In this document: in pieces, positions 9,383 through 19,127 of the stretch
How positions within the stretch are numbered: position 1 is the first letter of the stretch
How the letters are laid out: each line of letters opens with the position of its first letter
NCBI GenBank assembly: GCA_031553775.1
Contig: JAVBLA010000030.1
Coordinates: 1 to 64,000 of the forward strand
Origin: JAISFI01 sp031553775
Lineage (GTDB): Bacteria; Bacteroidota; Bacteroidia; Bacteroidales; Azobacteroidaceae
DNA length: 64,000 nucleotides
Direction: 5' to 3'
Notes under the pieces: generated by a model
Seen by the model: the letters and a program-made list of their open reading frames with translations, nothing else
What the model was told of the DNA's origin: nothing
The model's database searches: none
Translations under genes and position numbers: made by a program

Positions 9383-9544
9383 TTATTTCTCTACCATACT
9401 AGTAGCCGTACACGGCTGAACCTCTGCAGATATTTTGACCCTGCCGATCATTTTCTGCATCAGACGTTTGCCCTCACATAAAAACTGGTAAAATCCCATT
9501 CCCAGTACACACATATTAACGACTTGAAGGATAATTGCACTCAT
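9383..9544 (-). CDS. Small ORF, 53 residues, hypothetical membrane-associated peptide
   Basis: ATG at 9544, stop TAA at 9385-9383. It encodes a hydrophobic N-terminus (AIILQVVNMCVLGMGFYQFL) followed by a basic helix and a short polar tail, with three Cys. A purine-rich GAGAGAACA precedes the ATG. It is first in line with the two downstream genes (31 bp gap to the Met/His-rich protein). It is too short for a homology judgement; the position makes it plausible. Confidence 0.5.
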   Translation of the reverse strand: MSAIILQVVNMCVLGMGFYQFLCEGKRLMQKMIGRVKISAEVQPCTATSMVEK

Positions 9545-9575
9545 TGTTCTCTCAGTTTAATGATAAAAAATTACC

Positions 9576-9589
9576 GGGTAATATCACCC
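9576..9589. promoter_or_regulatory. Imperfect palindrome upstream of the sigma-factor gene group
   Basis: GGGTAATATCACCC is self-complementary at 12 of 14 positions and lies about 32 bp before the start of the 53-residue ORF. It could be an operator of the sigma-factor operon. It may equally be chance. Confidence 0.3.
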
Positions 9590-9643
9590 TTTATTGATGT
9601 AGACAAATGAGACAATAAAATATTTTAGAGAAATTGAAAAAAA

Positions 9644-12600
9644 TTATTTTCTCTTTTTTATTCCTATAAATACGGGCAAAAAAAGAAATATTCCAAGCAA
9701 CGACATAACTAATCCCCCGATAGTCCCCGCCGCCAACGGAAACCAGAAAGCCTCTTTATCCAAGCCTACCATAAACGGGATAAAACCCAGAATGGTTGAG
9801 ACAATCGTAAGGAAAATCGGAACGATCTTGGCATTCCAGGCCTTGAGGTAAGCCCGTATTTTACTTATCTTCCTTTTATGCAATATATTATTGTATTCGT
9901 TCAGAACATAAATACTCGCATTGACTGTTAAGCCCGTAAGCATGACAAATGCAGCAAAACCGCCCTGGTCAAACTTCAATTTAAACCAATAAAAAGTCAG
10001 GAAAAGGCCGATAAATGAGATCGGAATAATAAATATCACCACCAACGGTTGCTTCAGGGAATTAAACAGGATGGAAGTCATAAAAAAGATAATGACAACG
10101 ATCAGAAAAATCAACCAGTATTGCTTTCCCTTTTCTTCTCCCCAGTTCCAGGAATATTCTTCTTTCTGGACAAAATAACCTAAAGGAGCCGTTTTATTGA
10201 AAGCTTCGATGTTTCGGTCGAGCACCTTGTTTCCCTGGTCCCAGGAGCCGATATACTCATACTGCAGGCATAAGCGATATTGTTGGTTTTCCTTGGCCAC
10301 ATTTTGCGGCATCTGCGCTTTTTCGATAGTGGCAATATCCGAAAGTTTATACTCCTGGTCCCCGATCTTATCCGGCATATTTTTCAGGGTCCATATATCG
10401 ATTTCATTCAACTGTCTGGAAAAGAGTTTCACAGCCGTATTATCCTCTTCGCCGCTCCAGTTCCCTGCATGGATATTTCTTCCGAACAAAGGATTCAGGG
10501 AAGCATACAATTGTTGAGGGAAGATATTTTTCTGTACAATCCGTTCTTTATTCAGGTCGAATGCAAATTCCTGGTAATCGGTTTTGTACCAGCTGAATTC
10601 AGAATCGATGGTGACTTCTTTGATGCGCCTGTGCCTCAACAAAGAATCCCTGAACGATTCGGCCCAGGCATACAGGTTGTCGTAATTGTATCCCAGCATT
10701 TTTACCCGGTACGAGCCGGCTTGTTCTTTTACATCGTTGCTGAATCCGTCACCTAACCCGTAAACGCCCCAACTTCCGCCGCCTAATTCCAGGGCTTTGC
10801 TGATTAACTGGGATTTCAGCATATATGGGAACCCGCTTTTCTGGTGTTTTTTGGTAAAATAAATCACGATATTAGCCCGTCTTCCGTTTTCTATATTAGT
10901 TTGGAACTGCCTGACTTCCTGATACCCTCCAATGTACTCTTCCATTTTCTTTATCAGGAAATTCATTTGTTCCAGGGTCGATCCGTTGGGCAGGGAAGCC
11001 GTAACGTACAACGACGTTTCATCCCGGTCCACGTAATAAGAACCGTCCGACACTTTTTTGGCAAACAGCCGGAGGGTACCTCCCAATGCAACATCCGAAA
11101 CAGGTTTGATCTTTTCTTTATAGAAAACAGATCCCAGGGTTTGATTATATATTTTAGGCCAATCGACACGCTTACCGGTATCTCTTTTTTCATCTATTTT
11201 ATCCGGTAACAAAAATACGGGCAAACCAAAAGCCAGGAACAGTAAAGGAATGATCCATTTTTTTTTATTGGAAAGGAAAAAGATCGTCCAGGCATAACAC
11301 CGGTTAAAATATACGAGAAAGCGTTTCCTCCTTCCATACCTTTTATTTTTCCGTCTTTTTTTCTTTTCCTTGCCGGTGATTTTTTCCCTGATCTTCAGTT
11401 TATCGATCAAGGCAGGGACTAAAAACAAGGCGATGACAAGAGAAACGAAGAGGTTGATGATCAGTACCGCCGCAAAATCCTGCAGATTCAAACGCACTTT
11501 TTCATCCATAAAGAAAATGATAACCAACGAGGCGATGGTCGTCAGCGTAGCCGTCAGAATAGCCAAGAAAGCTTTTTTATTCCCCCGCCGGATGATCTGA
11601 TCCGACATCACGATCGTATTGTCTATGATCAGGGTTAACGAGATCGTGATCCCGGCTAAGGAATACAGTTGTATTTCCAATTTGAATAAATAATAAAACG
11701 CGATGGCAATCGAAATATTGACCGCCATACTGAACGAAATCAGCAACAGATACCTCAGGTTCCGGTATATCAGCAATACAAAACTCAGCAGGATCAGGAC
11801 GGTCAGTCCGGAACGGAAATAAATTTTATCCAGTTCCTCCCGGATATACTGGCTGGCATCATAACTGAGATAAACCTCGTATCCTGCGGGAAAAATACGT
11901 TCCATTTCTTTCAGCGCTTTCTGAATCTGGCTGCTGACTTTCACCTGGTTGGCATTATCTTTGGCAGTCAGCGAAAGGTAAATAGAATTCAGTCCGTTGA
12001 TCCGGTAATAACCGGAGGGTTCTTCTTCTATCCGGCTTACATTCACCAATTGATTCAGGTGAATGATCGTTCCCTCTTTATTCATCACTTCTATGAGTGA
12101 GGCATCGAAATCCTCTTTGCCCCGCTCCGGTATCAGGGACAGGCGAATCCACCGCTCCTCCCCTTCCGTATTTTTAACGGTAGCCATTCCTAAGAATTCC
12201 TTTCTCAGATAAGATTGAATGGCATTTTTTATATCGTCGACACTGACCTGCAGGTTTTTCAGTTGCACATAATCATATTCCAGCTTCAAGATCATGGGAG
12301 TAGCGCCGTTGATATCGATTTTATCGACTCCTTCTATCCGGGAGAGTTTCGGTTTGATATGGTCTTCGGCAAACTGTTGTATCAGTATGGGAGAAGAAGG
12401 TGCATTGATCGTATAACTGATAAAAGGCCGTTTGCGTTCGTCGTTTGTTCCCGACATGGATATATGCGGGTAACTCACTCCATCGGGCAACAAAGGGTAA
12501 GTTTGCCGGATTACCGTAGAAATTTCAAAACGCGCCAAAGTAGGATCCGTATATTTATTCAGGCGGATATTCACATTCCCCCATCCGTTACCGGAATAGG

Positions 12601-12826
12601 AGTCGATATTCTCCACTCCCTTCACCCGGCTTAACATGGATTCTAATTTAGAGGTAACCTCCATCTCCACGATCCGTGCCGACTGTCCCCACATATTGAA
12701 AGAAACATTCACCTGCGGCAGGTTACGGGAAGGATTCAATTTCACCGGCAATAAGGGGATGAAAAAGAAGCCTACAATCAGGCAGCAGGTAAAGAGGATG
12801 ATGATGGAGAAGGAGTAGTTTTTCAT
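9644..12826 (-). CDS. RND superfamily pump, divergent AcrB/D/F homologue
   Basis: Inner-membrane RND protein, 1060 residues. The usual two-fold architecture is present, with an N-terminal membrane segment, two large periplasmic loops and membrane bundles at about 340-470 and 880-1055. The central motif reads ITISLTLIIDNTIVMSDQII, with one Asp followed by Asn where HAE1 pumps have two Asp. The second-half motif is GLTVNASIYVLNEYNN, without the HAE1 Lys. The proton relay therefore differs from a classic drug pump. It begins 19 bp after the propeller gene and ends the minus-strand run. The window has only one adaptor and one channel gene nearby, so it may share them with the RND protein at 16037-19126. 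Confidence 0.88.
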   Translation of the reverse strand: MKNYSFSIIILFTCCLIVGFFFIPLLPVKLNPSRNLPQVNVSFNMWGQSARIVEMEVTSKLESMLSRVKGVENIDSYSGNGWGNVNIRLNKYTDPTLARFEISTVIRQTYPLLPDGVSYPHISMSGTNDERKRPFISYTINAPSSPILIQQFAEDHIKPKLSRIEGVDKIDINGATPMILKLEYDYVQLKNLQVSVDDIKNAIQSYLRKEFLGMATVKNTEGEERWIRLSLIPERGKEDFDASLIEVMNKEGTIIHLNQLVNVSRIEEEPSGYYRINGLNSIYLSLTAKDNANQVKVSSQIQKALKEMERIFPAGYEVYLSYDASQYIREELDKIYFRSGLTVLILLSFVLLIYRNLRYLLLISFSMAVNISIAIAFYYLFKLEIQLYSLAGITISLTLIIDNTIVMSDQIIRRGNKKAFLAILTATLTTIASLVIIFFMDEKVRLNLQDFAAVLIINLFVSLVIALFLVPALIDKLKIREKITGKEKKKRRKNKRYGRRKRFLVYFNRCYAWTIFFLSNKKKWIIPLLFLAFGLPVFLLPDKIDEKRDTGKRVDWPKIYNQTLGSVFYKEKIKPVSDVALGGTLRLFAKKVSDGSYYVDRDETSLYVTASLPNGSTLEQMNFLIKKMEEYIGGYQEVRQFQTNIENGRRANIVIYFTKKHQKSGFPYMLKSQLISKALELGGGSWGVYGLGDGFSNDVKEQAGSYRVKMLGYNYDNLYAWAESFRDSLLRHRRIKEVTIDSEFSWYKTDYQEFAFDLNKERIVQKNIFPQQLYASLNPLFGRNIHAGNWSGEEDNTAVKLFSRQLNEIDIWTLKNMPDKIGDQEYKLSDIATIEKAQMPQNVAKENQQYRLCLQYEYIGSWDQGNKVLDRNIEAFNKTAPLGYFVQKEEYSWNWGEEKGKQYWLIFLIVVIIFFMTSILFNSLKQPLVVIFIIPISFIGLFLTFYWFKLKFDQGGFAAFVMLTGLTVNASIYVLNEYNNILHKRKISKIRAYLKAWNAKIVPIFLTIVSTILGFIPFMVGLDKEAFWFPLAAGTIGGLVMSLLGIFLFLPVFIGIKKRK

Positions 12827-12845
12827 TCGGAGAAAAAATTAACGA

Positions 12846-13940
12846 TTACCTTTCACTTTGATCTTTAAAATGAAATATTTGTAAATGCAATGAATTGCCA
12901 TTTACTACACCATTCTCTTCAGGAGAAAATTCGGGAACTTCATCATCATGGATTATTGTCACCATTGCATTATTCCGGTTTGAAAAAACTAAATATCCAA
13001 GACCTTTCACACCTTCCATATCAATATTGAATTCCTTAAAAGATTCTGATTTCATTGCACTTTTAGAGTAAAGGCTATGTACTAACTCAAAGTTTTCTGT
13101 TTCTCCCCACATTGAATAAATCCAATCATTCGCATCAATCGTACATATATTATCATAATATACTTCCGTTATCTCCCTTTCTGTTTTTGAATTATTAAAA
13201 AATGCCAATGTTTTTTTATTGGGTACGAATTCAAAAGAACAGTATACACTATCTTCGGTATTAAGATAGTAAATCTTGTTTATATTGGTACAATACGCTC
13301 CTATATTGTTTTCTTTATTCCTATACAAAGAAAACCAAGGCCCATTTACATTTAAATAATGTTTTTCCGGTTCAAAAATATTTTTCTTGAAACTGCCATT
13401 TGCAGACATTTCCCATAATCCGTATGGATTTTTTGACATTTTGTCCGGCGTATAACACAGAAATATTTCCCCTAATGGTATAATATCTCTAAATATAAGG
13501 TCATGCTTGATTTTTTTGACAAACTTCCCTGCCTGATCATAAAATAATATCATAGATGACATCTCATCTACGATTCCTATCAAATCATTCATCAAAAAAA
13601 AATTTTTAGCAGTAATATATTCCTCTGGCCCAGACCCTACATAATTAATTTTACGTAAAAAGGAACCTTTATCATCAAATATAAAAACCGTTTTTTGTTT
13701 ATCACTTAATAGATACACCTTTTCATCCTCAAACAGCACTTTCTTGATTCTCCCGATAATCTCATCTACAGGAGCAACTAATTTTATTGTTTCTACCGAA
13801 TCAAAACAGTTTGTCAGGTTTAATTTTTTTTCAGTACTATTAAGATCTACAGGAACCTTTATACTATTTTCTTCGGGTAGATTTTTATTATTGCAAGACA
13901 AAATCAGAACAATCCATAAAACATTTAAAATATATTTCAT
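12846..13940 (-). CDS. 6-bladed beta-propeller lipoprotein (NVEALA-associated), copy 1
   Basis: A 364-residue exported protein with a lipobox (LILSC) after a short hydrophobic leader. I chose the ATG at 13940 because the longer frame to 13991 adds residues in front of the lipoprotein signal. Blade-like repeats are visible, e.g. KVYLLSDKQKTVFIFDDKG, LRKINYVGSGPEEY and LIGIVDEMSSMILFYDQAG, the YxxD.G..pgEY pattern typical of the Bacteroidales 6-bladed propeller families (PF17170-like). These lipoproteins are often found beside NVEALA peptides. Their role is unknown; a ligand-binding or surface scaffold role is likely. It follows the peptide gene by 112 bp with a hairpin between. Confidence 0.82.
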   Translation of the reverse strand: MKYILNVLWIVLILSCNNKNLPEENSIKVPVDLNSTEKKLNLTNCFDSVETIKLVAPVDEIIGRIKKVLFEDEKVYLLSDKQKTVFIFDDKGSFLRKINYVGSGPEEYITAKNFFLMNDLIGIVDEMSSMILFYDQAGKFVKKIKHDLIFRDIIPLGEIFLCYTPDKMSKNPYGLWEMSANGSFKKNIFEPEKHYLNVNGPWFSLYRNKENNIGAYCTNINKIYYLNTEDSVYCSFEFVPNKKTLAFFNNSKTEREITEVYYDNICTIDANDWIYSMWGETENFELVHSLYSKSAMKSESFKEFNIDMEGVKGLGYLVFSNRNNAMVTIIHDDEVPEFSPEENGVVNGNSLHLQIFHFKDQSER

Positions 13941-13965
13941 ATTAGTACATTTATATATTTTAGGA

Positions 13966-14038
13966 ACTACCCAAAAGCACTTAGATTCCATTTACACTAA
14001 GAACCTTTATTCTTAAAGGGAATATGCTTTTGGGTAGT
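13966..14038 (-). terminator. Hairpin between NVEALA peptide 1 and its propeller gene
   Basis: Perfect 14-bp inverted repeat (ACTACCCAAAAGCA at 13966-13979 and its complement at 14025-14038) with a 45-nt loop. It begins 15 bp past the peptide stop codon. There is no long T-run after it, so it may be a partial terminator or an RNA processing/stability structure that sets peptide:propeller ratio. Confidence 0.65.
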
Positions 14039-14052
14039 ATCTCCCATTAAAA

Positions 14053-14334
14053 TTAACAATCATCTAAACCATCAATACAAGCAGAATGAGGCTCCGTAAC
14101 TTTTTTGCAACACGGTATTTTTGTAATCTGTCCTGTATATGAAACTGGAATCCATTTATAAGAACCTGTATAGGACAGCTTAAATTTCACAATTTCTTGA
14201 CTTTGGGCCAAAGCTTCTATATTGGATAAGCTGTTTATAGATATGTTCTCATTTTTAAAATCTATACCTAAATTAACTGCAGCAATAATTACAACTGCTA
14301 ACGCCAAGATACTTCTTAAAATTACATTTTTCAT
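14053..14334 (-). CDS. NVEALA-family secreted peptide precursor 1
   Basis: A 93-residue precursor. The leader has a Lys/Arg-poor start, a membrane-spanning segment at about 4-22, an Asn/Ser-rich spacer, and NIEALA at residues 38-43. The ALA end is a typical signal-peptidase-I cleavage pattern and would release a 50-residue peptide with four Cys (CC near its middle, two further on), able to form two disulfides. I start at 14334 because the frame to 14367 adds eleven residues before a conventional MKN start. The NVEALA family (PF14055) is a Bacteroidales family of unknown function. The precursor matches the one at 24624 in leader length and motif position. Confidence 0.82.
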   Translation of the reverse strand: MKNVILRSILALAVVIIAAVNLGIDFKNENISINSLSNIEALAQSQEIVKFKLSYTGSYKWIPVSYTGQITKIPCCKKVTEPHSACIDGLDDC

Positions 14335-14431
14335 TTTTACAATATTAAATTCATAAAACATTTTCAATATCTGTATTTATCATTTCAACAGAAAGAAATC
14401 TTACAAATTGCAAATTTCAAGTTTTAATTTT

Positions 14432-14524
14432 TAACTTTGCCGTTACCTCCTTTCTTTTTTGCGAAAGAGGCAGGGGCTGAATGTATTGTTCTTTTATCAA
14501 GCCGGACAATTATTAGCCCCTTTT
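14432..14524 (+). ncRNA. Candidate structured RNA or repeat element A, divergent from NVEALA peptide 1
   Basis: A -7-like TAACTTTG (14432-14439) is followed by CCGTTACCTCCTTTC, which pairs with GAAAGAGG at 14463-14470. A second hairpin has GGGGCT (14473-14478) with AGCCCC (14515-14520), inner ATTGT/ACAAT, and a TTTT tract at 14521-14524. The same order of elements occurs at 24988-25144. It could be a short plus-strand RNA with an intrinsic terminator, or a REP-like interspersed repeat. Sequence alone does not decide. Confidence 0.42.
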
Positions 14525-14542
14525 GCTCTTTCATTTTGTTGT

Positions 14543-16030
14543 TTATCTTTCTATGTTATATATATTATCGAACTGCACCGAAAGATGCTCCTGCCTTTCA
14601 AAATCATACAGCGTCATTTTTCGGATCTTATAGTAGCTCATCCAATAATTTCTCAAAGCGTCGATATAGTTATTCTGCGCTTCTTTCTGCCGGTTCAGTG
14701 CCAGGGTCAGGCTGCTGATATCCGCTTTGCCGATCACGAAGCGCTGTTTTGTGGCCTCATAAGCGGTATTGGCTAAGCGGAGCGCCTCCTGAGCGCTTCG
14801 GATCAGGTCTTGCTGCACGTTAAAATCATTCACGGTCATCAACACATCTTCTTCTAAGCTCAGCTCGCTCTGTTGTATTGAAATTTTGGTGACATTCAAG
14901 TTATTCTTAGCCATATTGGCACGGCCTTTCCGTTCTCCCCAATCTACCAGCGGGATTTTTATCCCTACCGATACGATATCCTGTTCCAACGGATTTTTAT
15001 AAGCTCCGGAAAAATCAGGAGCTACCTGGTTGAAGCCGACACTGGCATAGACACTCGCCTCGAAATTGGAGCTTTTCCGGGTACGGTCTACTTCCCTCTC
15101 CGCCTCCAATACCTGTTGTTTATAGCTTAGAAAATCCGGATGATTCAGTTTGGCATATTGCAAAGCCAACTCCGGGTCAATATTCACACTTTCCGGATGC
15201 TCGGGCAAATCCAGATCGATAACAGTTGTTTTGTCCATATTCAGGAACGAAACAAAACCGAACATCGCCCTTTTCAGATCCAGTTCTGCATTCCTGAATG
15301 AATTCCGGGCATTCACAAGATCTAATTCCAACGTCAGCAGATCGGCCTGGGAAATCGATGCTATTTTATGCCGTTCCTTTCCGATATGTAATAAAGTGTC
15401 GCTTGAAAGCACATTTTCCCGGGCAATATTGTAGCGGGATTGAGCCATTGCCAGACTAAAAAAATATTGCGTAGTTTGTTCCGCGATACTTTCTATGTTG
15501 TATAACAGCTTTTTCTTCGCCTTTTCATATTTCAACGGCTCTATCTTCTTTTCCCACTTAAAGCCGTTGAATCCGAACAGGTTCTGCGAATAACCGACAC
15601 GGACGGGAACTGCCGAAAATTGCGAATAATCGTTTACCCCATAGTTTTTCATGTACCCCAGTTCCGAATCGATAAAGAAAGTACCTCCCGTCAGATCCAG
15701 ATTCTGGCGAATCGATAAATTACCATACGAATACAACGACTGCTGTTGCCGGTACACATCGATATTCGCCTCCGAATCATAACGGCTGATAAAATCCCGG
15801 TTATACCGCACCGGCGTCATCTCCAGATTCAAAGAAGGCAAGCGCGCCGCCTTGAACGACCGATACTCCCAATAACTAGACAAATACAAATTTTTCGAAC
15901 TGAAAGCCTGCAAAGAACTATCGGAAGCCATTTCAATAGCCTCCCGAAGCGTCATCCGTTTCTGCGCAACCCCCACACTCAGCAAGCCACCCATCAACCA
16001 AATTACCCAAATCCCAATAAACTTCCCCAT
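14543..16030 (-). CDS. TolC-family outer-membrane efflux protein
   Basis: A 495-residue outer-membrane channel with a signal peptide (MGKFIGIWVIWLMGGLLSVG, cleavage near VAQ). It has long alpha-helical hairpins of the outer-membrane efflux fold, e.g. IPLVDWGERKGRANMAKNNL near 355-375 and ANTAYEATKQRFVIGKADIS near 420-440, both classical TolC patterns. It starts 6 bp after the RND gene stop, so adaptor, RND and channel form one operon. No lipobox, unlike the channel at 4703. Confidence 0.9.
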   Translation of the reverse strand: MGKFIGIWVIWLMGGLLSVGVAQKRMTLREAIEMASDSSLQAFSSKNLYLSSYWEYRSFKAARLPSLNLEMTPVRYNRDFISRYDSEANIDVYRQQQSLYSYGNLSIRQNLDLTGGTFFIDSELGYMKNYGVNDYSQFSAVPVRVGYSQNLFGFNGFKWEKKIEPLKYEKAKKKLLYNIESIAEQTTQYFFSLAMAQSRYNIARENVLSSDTLLHIGKERHKIASISQADLLTLELDLVNARNSFRNAELDLKRAMFGFVSFLNMDKTTVIDLDLPEHPESVNIDPELALQYAKLNHPDFLSYKQQVLEAEREVDRTRKSSNFEASVYASVGFNQVAPDFSGAYKNPLEQDIVSVGIKIPLVDWGERKGRANMAKNNLNVTKISIQQSELSLEEDVLMTVNDFNVQQDLIRSAQEALRLANTAYEATKQRFVIGKADISSLTLALNRQKEAQNNYIDALRNYWMSYYKIRKMTLYDFERQEHLSVQFDNIYNIER

Positions 16031-16057
16031 AAATTTTCAATTCTCAATTTTCAATTC
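16031..16057. repeat. AT-rich reiterated spacer between RND and channel genes
   Basis: Imperfect tandem reiteration of TTTTCAATTC units at the junction of the RND stop and the channel start. The last codons of the RND gene (KELKIEN, stop) lie inside it. It resembles the arms of the S23 cassette at 19128-19575 in composition and position at an operon junction. Confidence 0.6.
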
Positions 16058-19000
16058 TTTCCCCCTGTATATTCTCCAATACAACAACGGCACTACAAAC
16101 AAACTAACCGGCGTTCCGATCACCATCCCTCCGATAATCCCCAGTGCCAGCGGTTTTTCCAGTTCCGATCCCAGGTCATTTCCGAAGAATAAAGGTGCCA
16201 TACAGACAATCGACGTTAAACTCGTCATCACGATCGCCTTCAAACGCCTGCGTCCCGCTTCATGAATCGCTTCCATCAACGGTTTTCCGGCAGCACGTAA
16301 CTGGTTCATCATATCCATTTTCAGGATAGAGTCGTTGATAATGATCCCGCAGGCGACCACCAATCCGATGGCCGACATCAGGTTCAGGCTATGCCCCAAC
16401 ACCAGCAATAAGGCTAAGGAAGCGCATATATCGATCGGAATTTCTAACAACACGATCAGGGGTTGCAGGAAATTCTCGAACTGCGCCGCCAGGATGAAAT
16501 ACATTAACAATATGGATATCAACAGGATGACCATCAGCTCATTGATCATTTTTTCATTGGCAAAAAAGCCTCCTGAAAAATCGACTTCCCACTCTCCGTT
16601 TTCGAGAACATCCTCTTTTGCCGCCTGCATGATCTTTTCAGGTTTTTCCAGATGGTAAAAATCCAGCGGAATATACTCTCCTGATTTTCCGGCGACAATG
16701 GTTTTGAGGTCTTCGGAAGGTTTGACGGAAACAAATACGCTTAACGGTATCTTGGCAACGGTTCCGTCGCTGTAACTCACCCCGTTGATTAGTGTATTTT
16801 CAAACACCTCGTTCAAAGTTTTTTCTTCGGCACCCAGCACGATCGGTAAATATTGCTGATACGAACGGAGGGTCGCAAAGCGATTGTCTTTGAATGCCGT
16901 TTTCAACGTCCTGTACACTTCATTGTACGAGACTTTATACAACAGAAGATTTTCCCGGTTGATGCTCAGGTTAAACTGATCCTGGAAGGATACACCTACC
17001 GGACTTTCTCCTGTTTTTTCCCGGATACTGTTTTCCAGTTGCCGGATAGACTCCGCACCGGGAGCCTCCGCTTTGTTCTTTTTATAATATTCCGCCACTA
17101 AGTCGGGTTCTCCGGTAGAGAATATTTTCTCAAAGACCGTTCCGAGAGGGGCAAAAGAAACCAATGCTTCCGGGAAATGCTCCTGCAGATAGCGACTCAC
17201 CTGTTCCCTGAGGACCGGAACACCCTCCGGAGAAGCGGTCCGCAGGTAAATTTCCGCTTCCGTAGCAGTCTGCGATTTTTCCCTGTCCAGCAGGAATTGC
17301 TGTTGCGCTACCCAGACCGAATTTTCCACCATATACGGTTGCATAGCTTCTAAAAGATCCCGGCATCTTTTTCCATTCTCCGCTACATGGATATTTTCGT
17401 TCCATTCGATGTTAGCTACCAATTCCGATTGGTTGATTTCCGGCATTTTTTCTTTCGGGATGACGGCAAACAGCCAGAAACATAAAGGAAAAACAGCGAT
17501 AATCAGGATCGTTGTCAGCACTTTGTGCGAAAACACCCAATGTCCGCCGGCATCATACGCCCTTTCTATGAGAGATGGTTTGGAAGTTTTATCGCCTGTT
17601 TCTTTCCTTTTGATTCTTTTCCGGAGATATTCAGGCATCCGGAGAGGGTATATCAGCTTACACAATACCGGCAACAGGATAATTCCCGTCATATAAGAAA
17701 CAAACAATCCCGCCGCAACGGAAAAGGCCTGGTCGAAGAAGATGGCGCCTGCAATTCCGCTTAAAAAGATCAGGGGAAAGAATACCGAAATGGTAGTAAG
17801 CGAAGAACTCAGCATCGGGGTAATGACTTCATTGGTTCCCCTGATGCACGATTCTTCCACGGAATAGCCCATCGCCCGGTGCTGGCTGATGTTGTCGGTG
17901 ACGATGATCGAGTTGTCTATCATCATTCCCAGCGCCAGAATCAAGCCGGTCAGGGAGACCACATTCAGCGAGACATGGAATATATAAAAGAACAGCAGGG
18001 TAATGACTAAGGACACAAACAGGACGGATCCGATAATGATGGGCGATTTCAGGTCTTTCATAAAGAAAATGGAAATCAGGCAGACAAACAGGAAGGCTAA
18101 GATCAGGTTTTGTTTCAGGTTTGAAATGGAATAATCTAATAATTCAGTCTGGTTCTGCGAAACGGAAAACTCCATATCCGGATAATCCCTGCGGAAATGA
18201 TCGATGGCATTCGACAAAGCCTGTTGCAGGTTGTCCATATTTTCTTCCGATTGCTTGATAACGGCTAAGGCGATCGCCCGCTTCCCGTTATAGAGTACCC
18301 ATCCGCTTTCTTTTTCGGCGACCAGATCTACCTGTGCCAGGTCTTTCAAATGGTAAATCCTGTCGTTTTTCCGAATATAGATATTCTTTATATCGTCGAT
18401 GGTCCGCAATACGGAGGAAAAGCGGATGGTATATTCATAATACCCGTCGCGCACCATCACGCTTCCCGGTTCCACATTGTTACTGTTCAGCGTACCTTCT
18501 AATTCCGACAGGCTGATCCCCGAAATCTCCAGCAAATTCTTATCCGGAACAATCACCACCTGTTTTTTCATCATCCCCGAAATATCAACCATGGCCACCT
18601 GCGGCAATTGCTCGATCCTGCGCTTGATCACCGTTTCTGCAAATTCGCTGAGTTCCATAAAACGCGCCTGCGGATCAGCCATTACAGGATCTTCACGCAA
18701 AGTCAGCATCAGGTACTGCACCGGAATATCCGTCACACTGGCCTTGATCACCCGGGGACGTTCCGTTTCCCGGGGCAGGTAATTCATCGCGGCATCGACC
18801 TTCTCATTAACTTCAATAAAAGCCAGATCCGTATTGACCCCATACTCAAAACTCAGTCGGACAAGCGCACTCCCGTCGCGCGTTTCCGTCCGTATATCCC
18901 TCAACCGCGATATTTGCAACATCTGCTGACGGATCGGAGCCACCACCGTATTCTCTAACTCCCGGGCTGAGGTATTGGCAGCCGAAACCTGTATCGTAAT

Positions 19001-19126
19001 TTCAGGGATCGCAATATCCGGCAACAACGACACAGGAATATTCAGGTACGTAATAATACCCAGGATGAAGAGGGCTGTGAAGGCCATTAGGACGGAGATG
19101 GGGCGGGAGATTAGGAACTTTATCAT
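16037..19126 (-). CDS. RND efflux pump, AcrB/D/F family
   Basis: A 1029-residue inner-membrane pump. The N-terminus (MIKFLISRPISVLMAFTAL) is typical. The first membrane bundle has LILALGMMIDNSIIVTDNIS, with Asp-Asn at the relay site. The second bundle has GLVVACGIIINDSILKMDMM. Loops contain VSLLPDIAIPEITIQVSAA, as in AcrB homologues. It lies between the adaptor gene, from which it is separated by the S23 cassette, and the channel gene. Together they are a complete tripartite envelope machine. The relay resembles that of the RND protein at 9644, so the two may form mixed trimers like MdtB/MdtC (inference). Confidence 0.92.
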   Translation of the reverse strand: MIKFLISRPISVLMAFTALFILGIITYLNIPVSLLPDIAIPEITIQVSAANTSARELENTVVAPIRQQMLQISRLRDIRTETRDGSALVRLSFEYGVNTDLAFIEVNEKVDAAMNYLPRETERPRVIKASVTDIPVQYLMLTLREDPVMADPQARFMELSEFAETVIKRRIEQLPQVAMVDISGMMKKQVVIVPDKNLLEISGISLSELEGTLNSNNVEPGSVMVRDGYYEYTIRFSSVLRTIDDIKNIYIRKNDRIYHLKDLAQVDLVAEKESGWVLYNGKRAIALAVIKQSEENMDNLQQALSNAIDHFRRDYPDMEFSVSQNQTELLDYSISNLKQNLILAFLFVCLISIFFMKDLKSPIIIGSVLFVSLVITLLFFYIFHVSLNVVSLTGLILALGMMIDNSIIVTDNISQHRAMGYSVEESCIRGTNEVITPMLSSSLTTISVFFPLIFLSGIAGAIFFDQAFSVAAGLFVSYMTGIILLPVLCKLIYPLRMPEYLRKRIKRKETGDKTSKPSLIERAYDAGGHWVFSHKVLTTILIIAVFPLCFWLFAVIPKEKMPEINQSELVANIEWNENIHVAENGKRCRDLLEAMQPYMVENSVWVAQQQFLLDREKSQTATEAEIYLRTASPEGVPVLREQVSRYLQEHFPEALVSFAPLGTVFEKIFSTGEPDLVAEYYKKNKAEAPGAESIRQLENSIREKTGESPVGVSFQDQFNLSINRENLLLYKVSYNEVYRTLKTAFKDNRFATLRSYQQYLPIVLGAEEKTLNEVFENTLINGVSYSDGTVAKIPLSVFVSVKPSEDLKTIVAGKSGEYIPLDFYHLEKPEKIMQAAKEDVLENGEWEVDFSGGFFANEKMINELMVILLISILLMYFILAAQFENFLQPLIVLLEIPIDICASLALLLVLGHSLNLMSAIGLVVACGIIINDSILKMDMMNQLRAAGKPLMEAIHEAGRRRLKAIVMTSLTSIVCMAPLFFGNDLGSELEKPLALGIIGGMVIGTPVSLFVVPLLYWRIYRGKELKIEN

Positions 19127-19127
19127 G

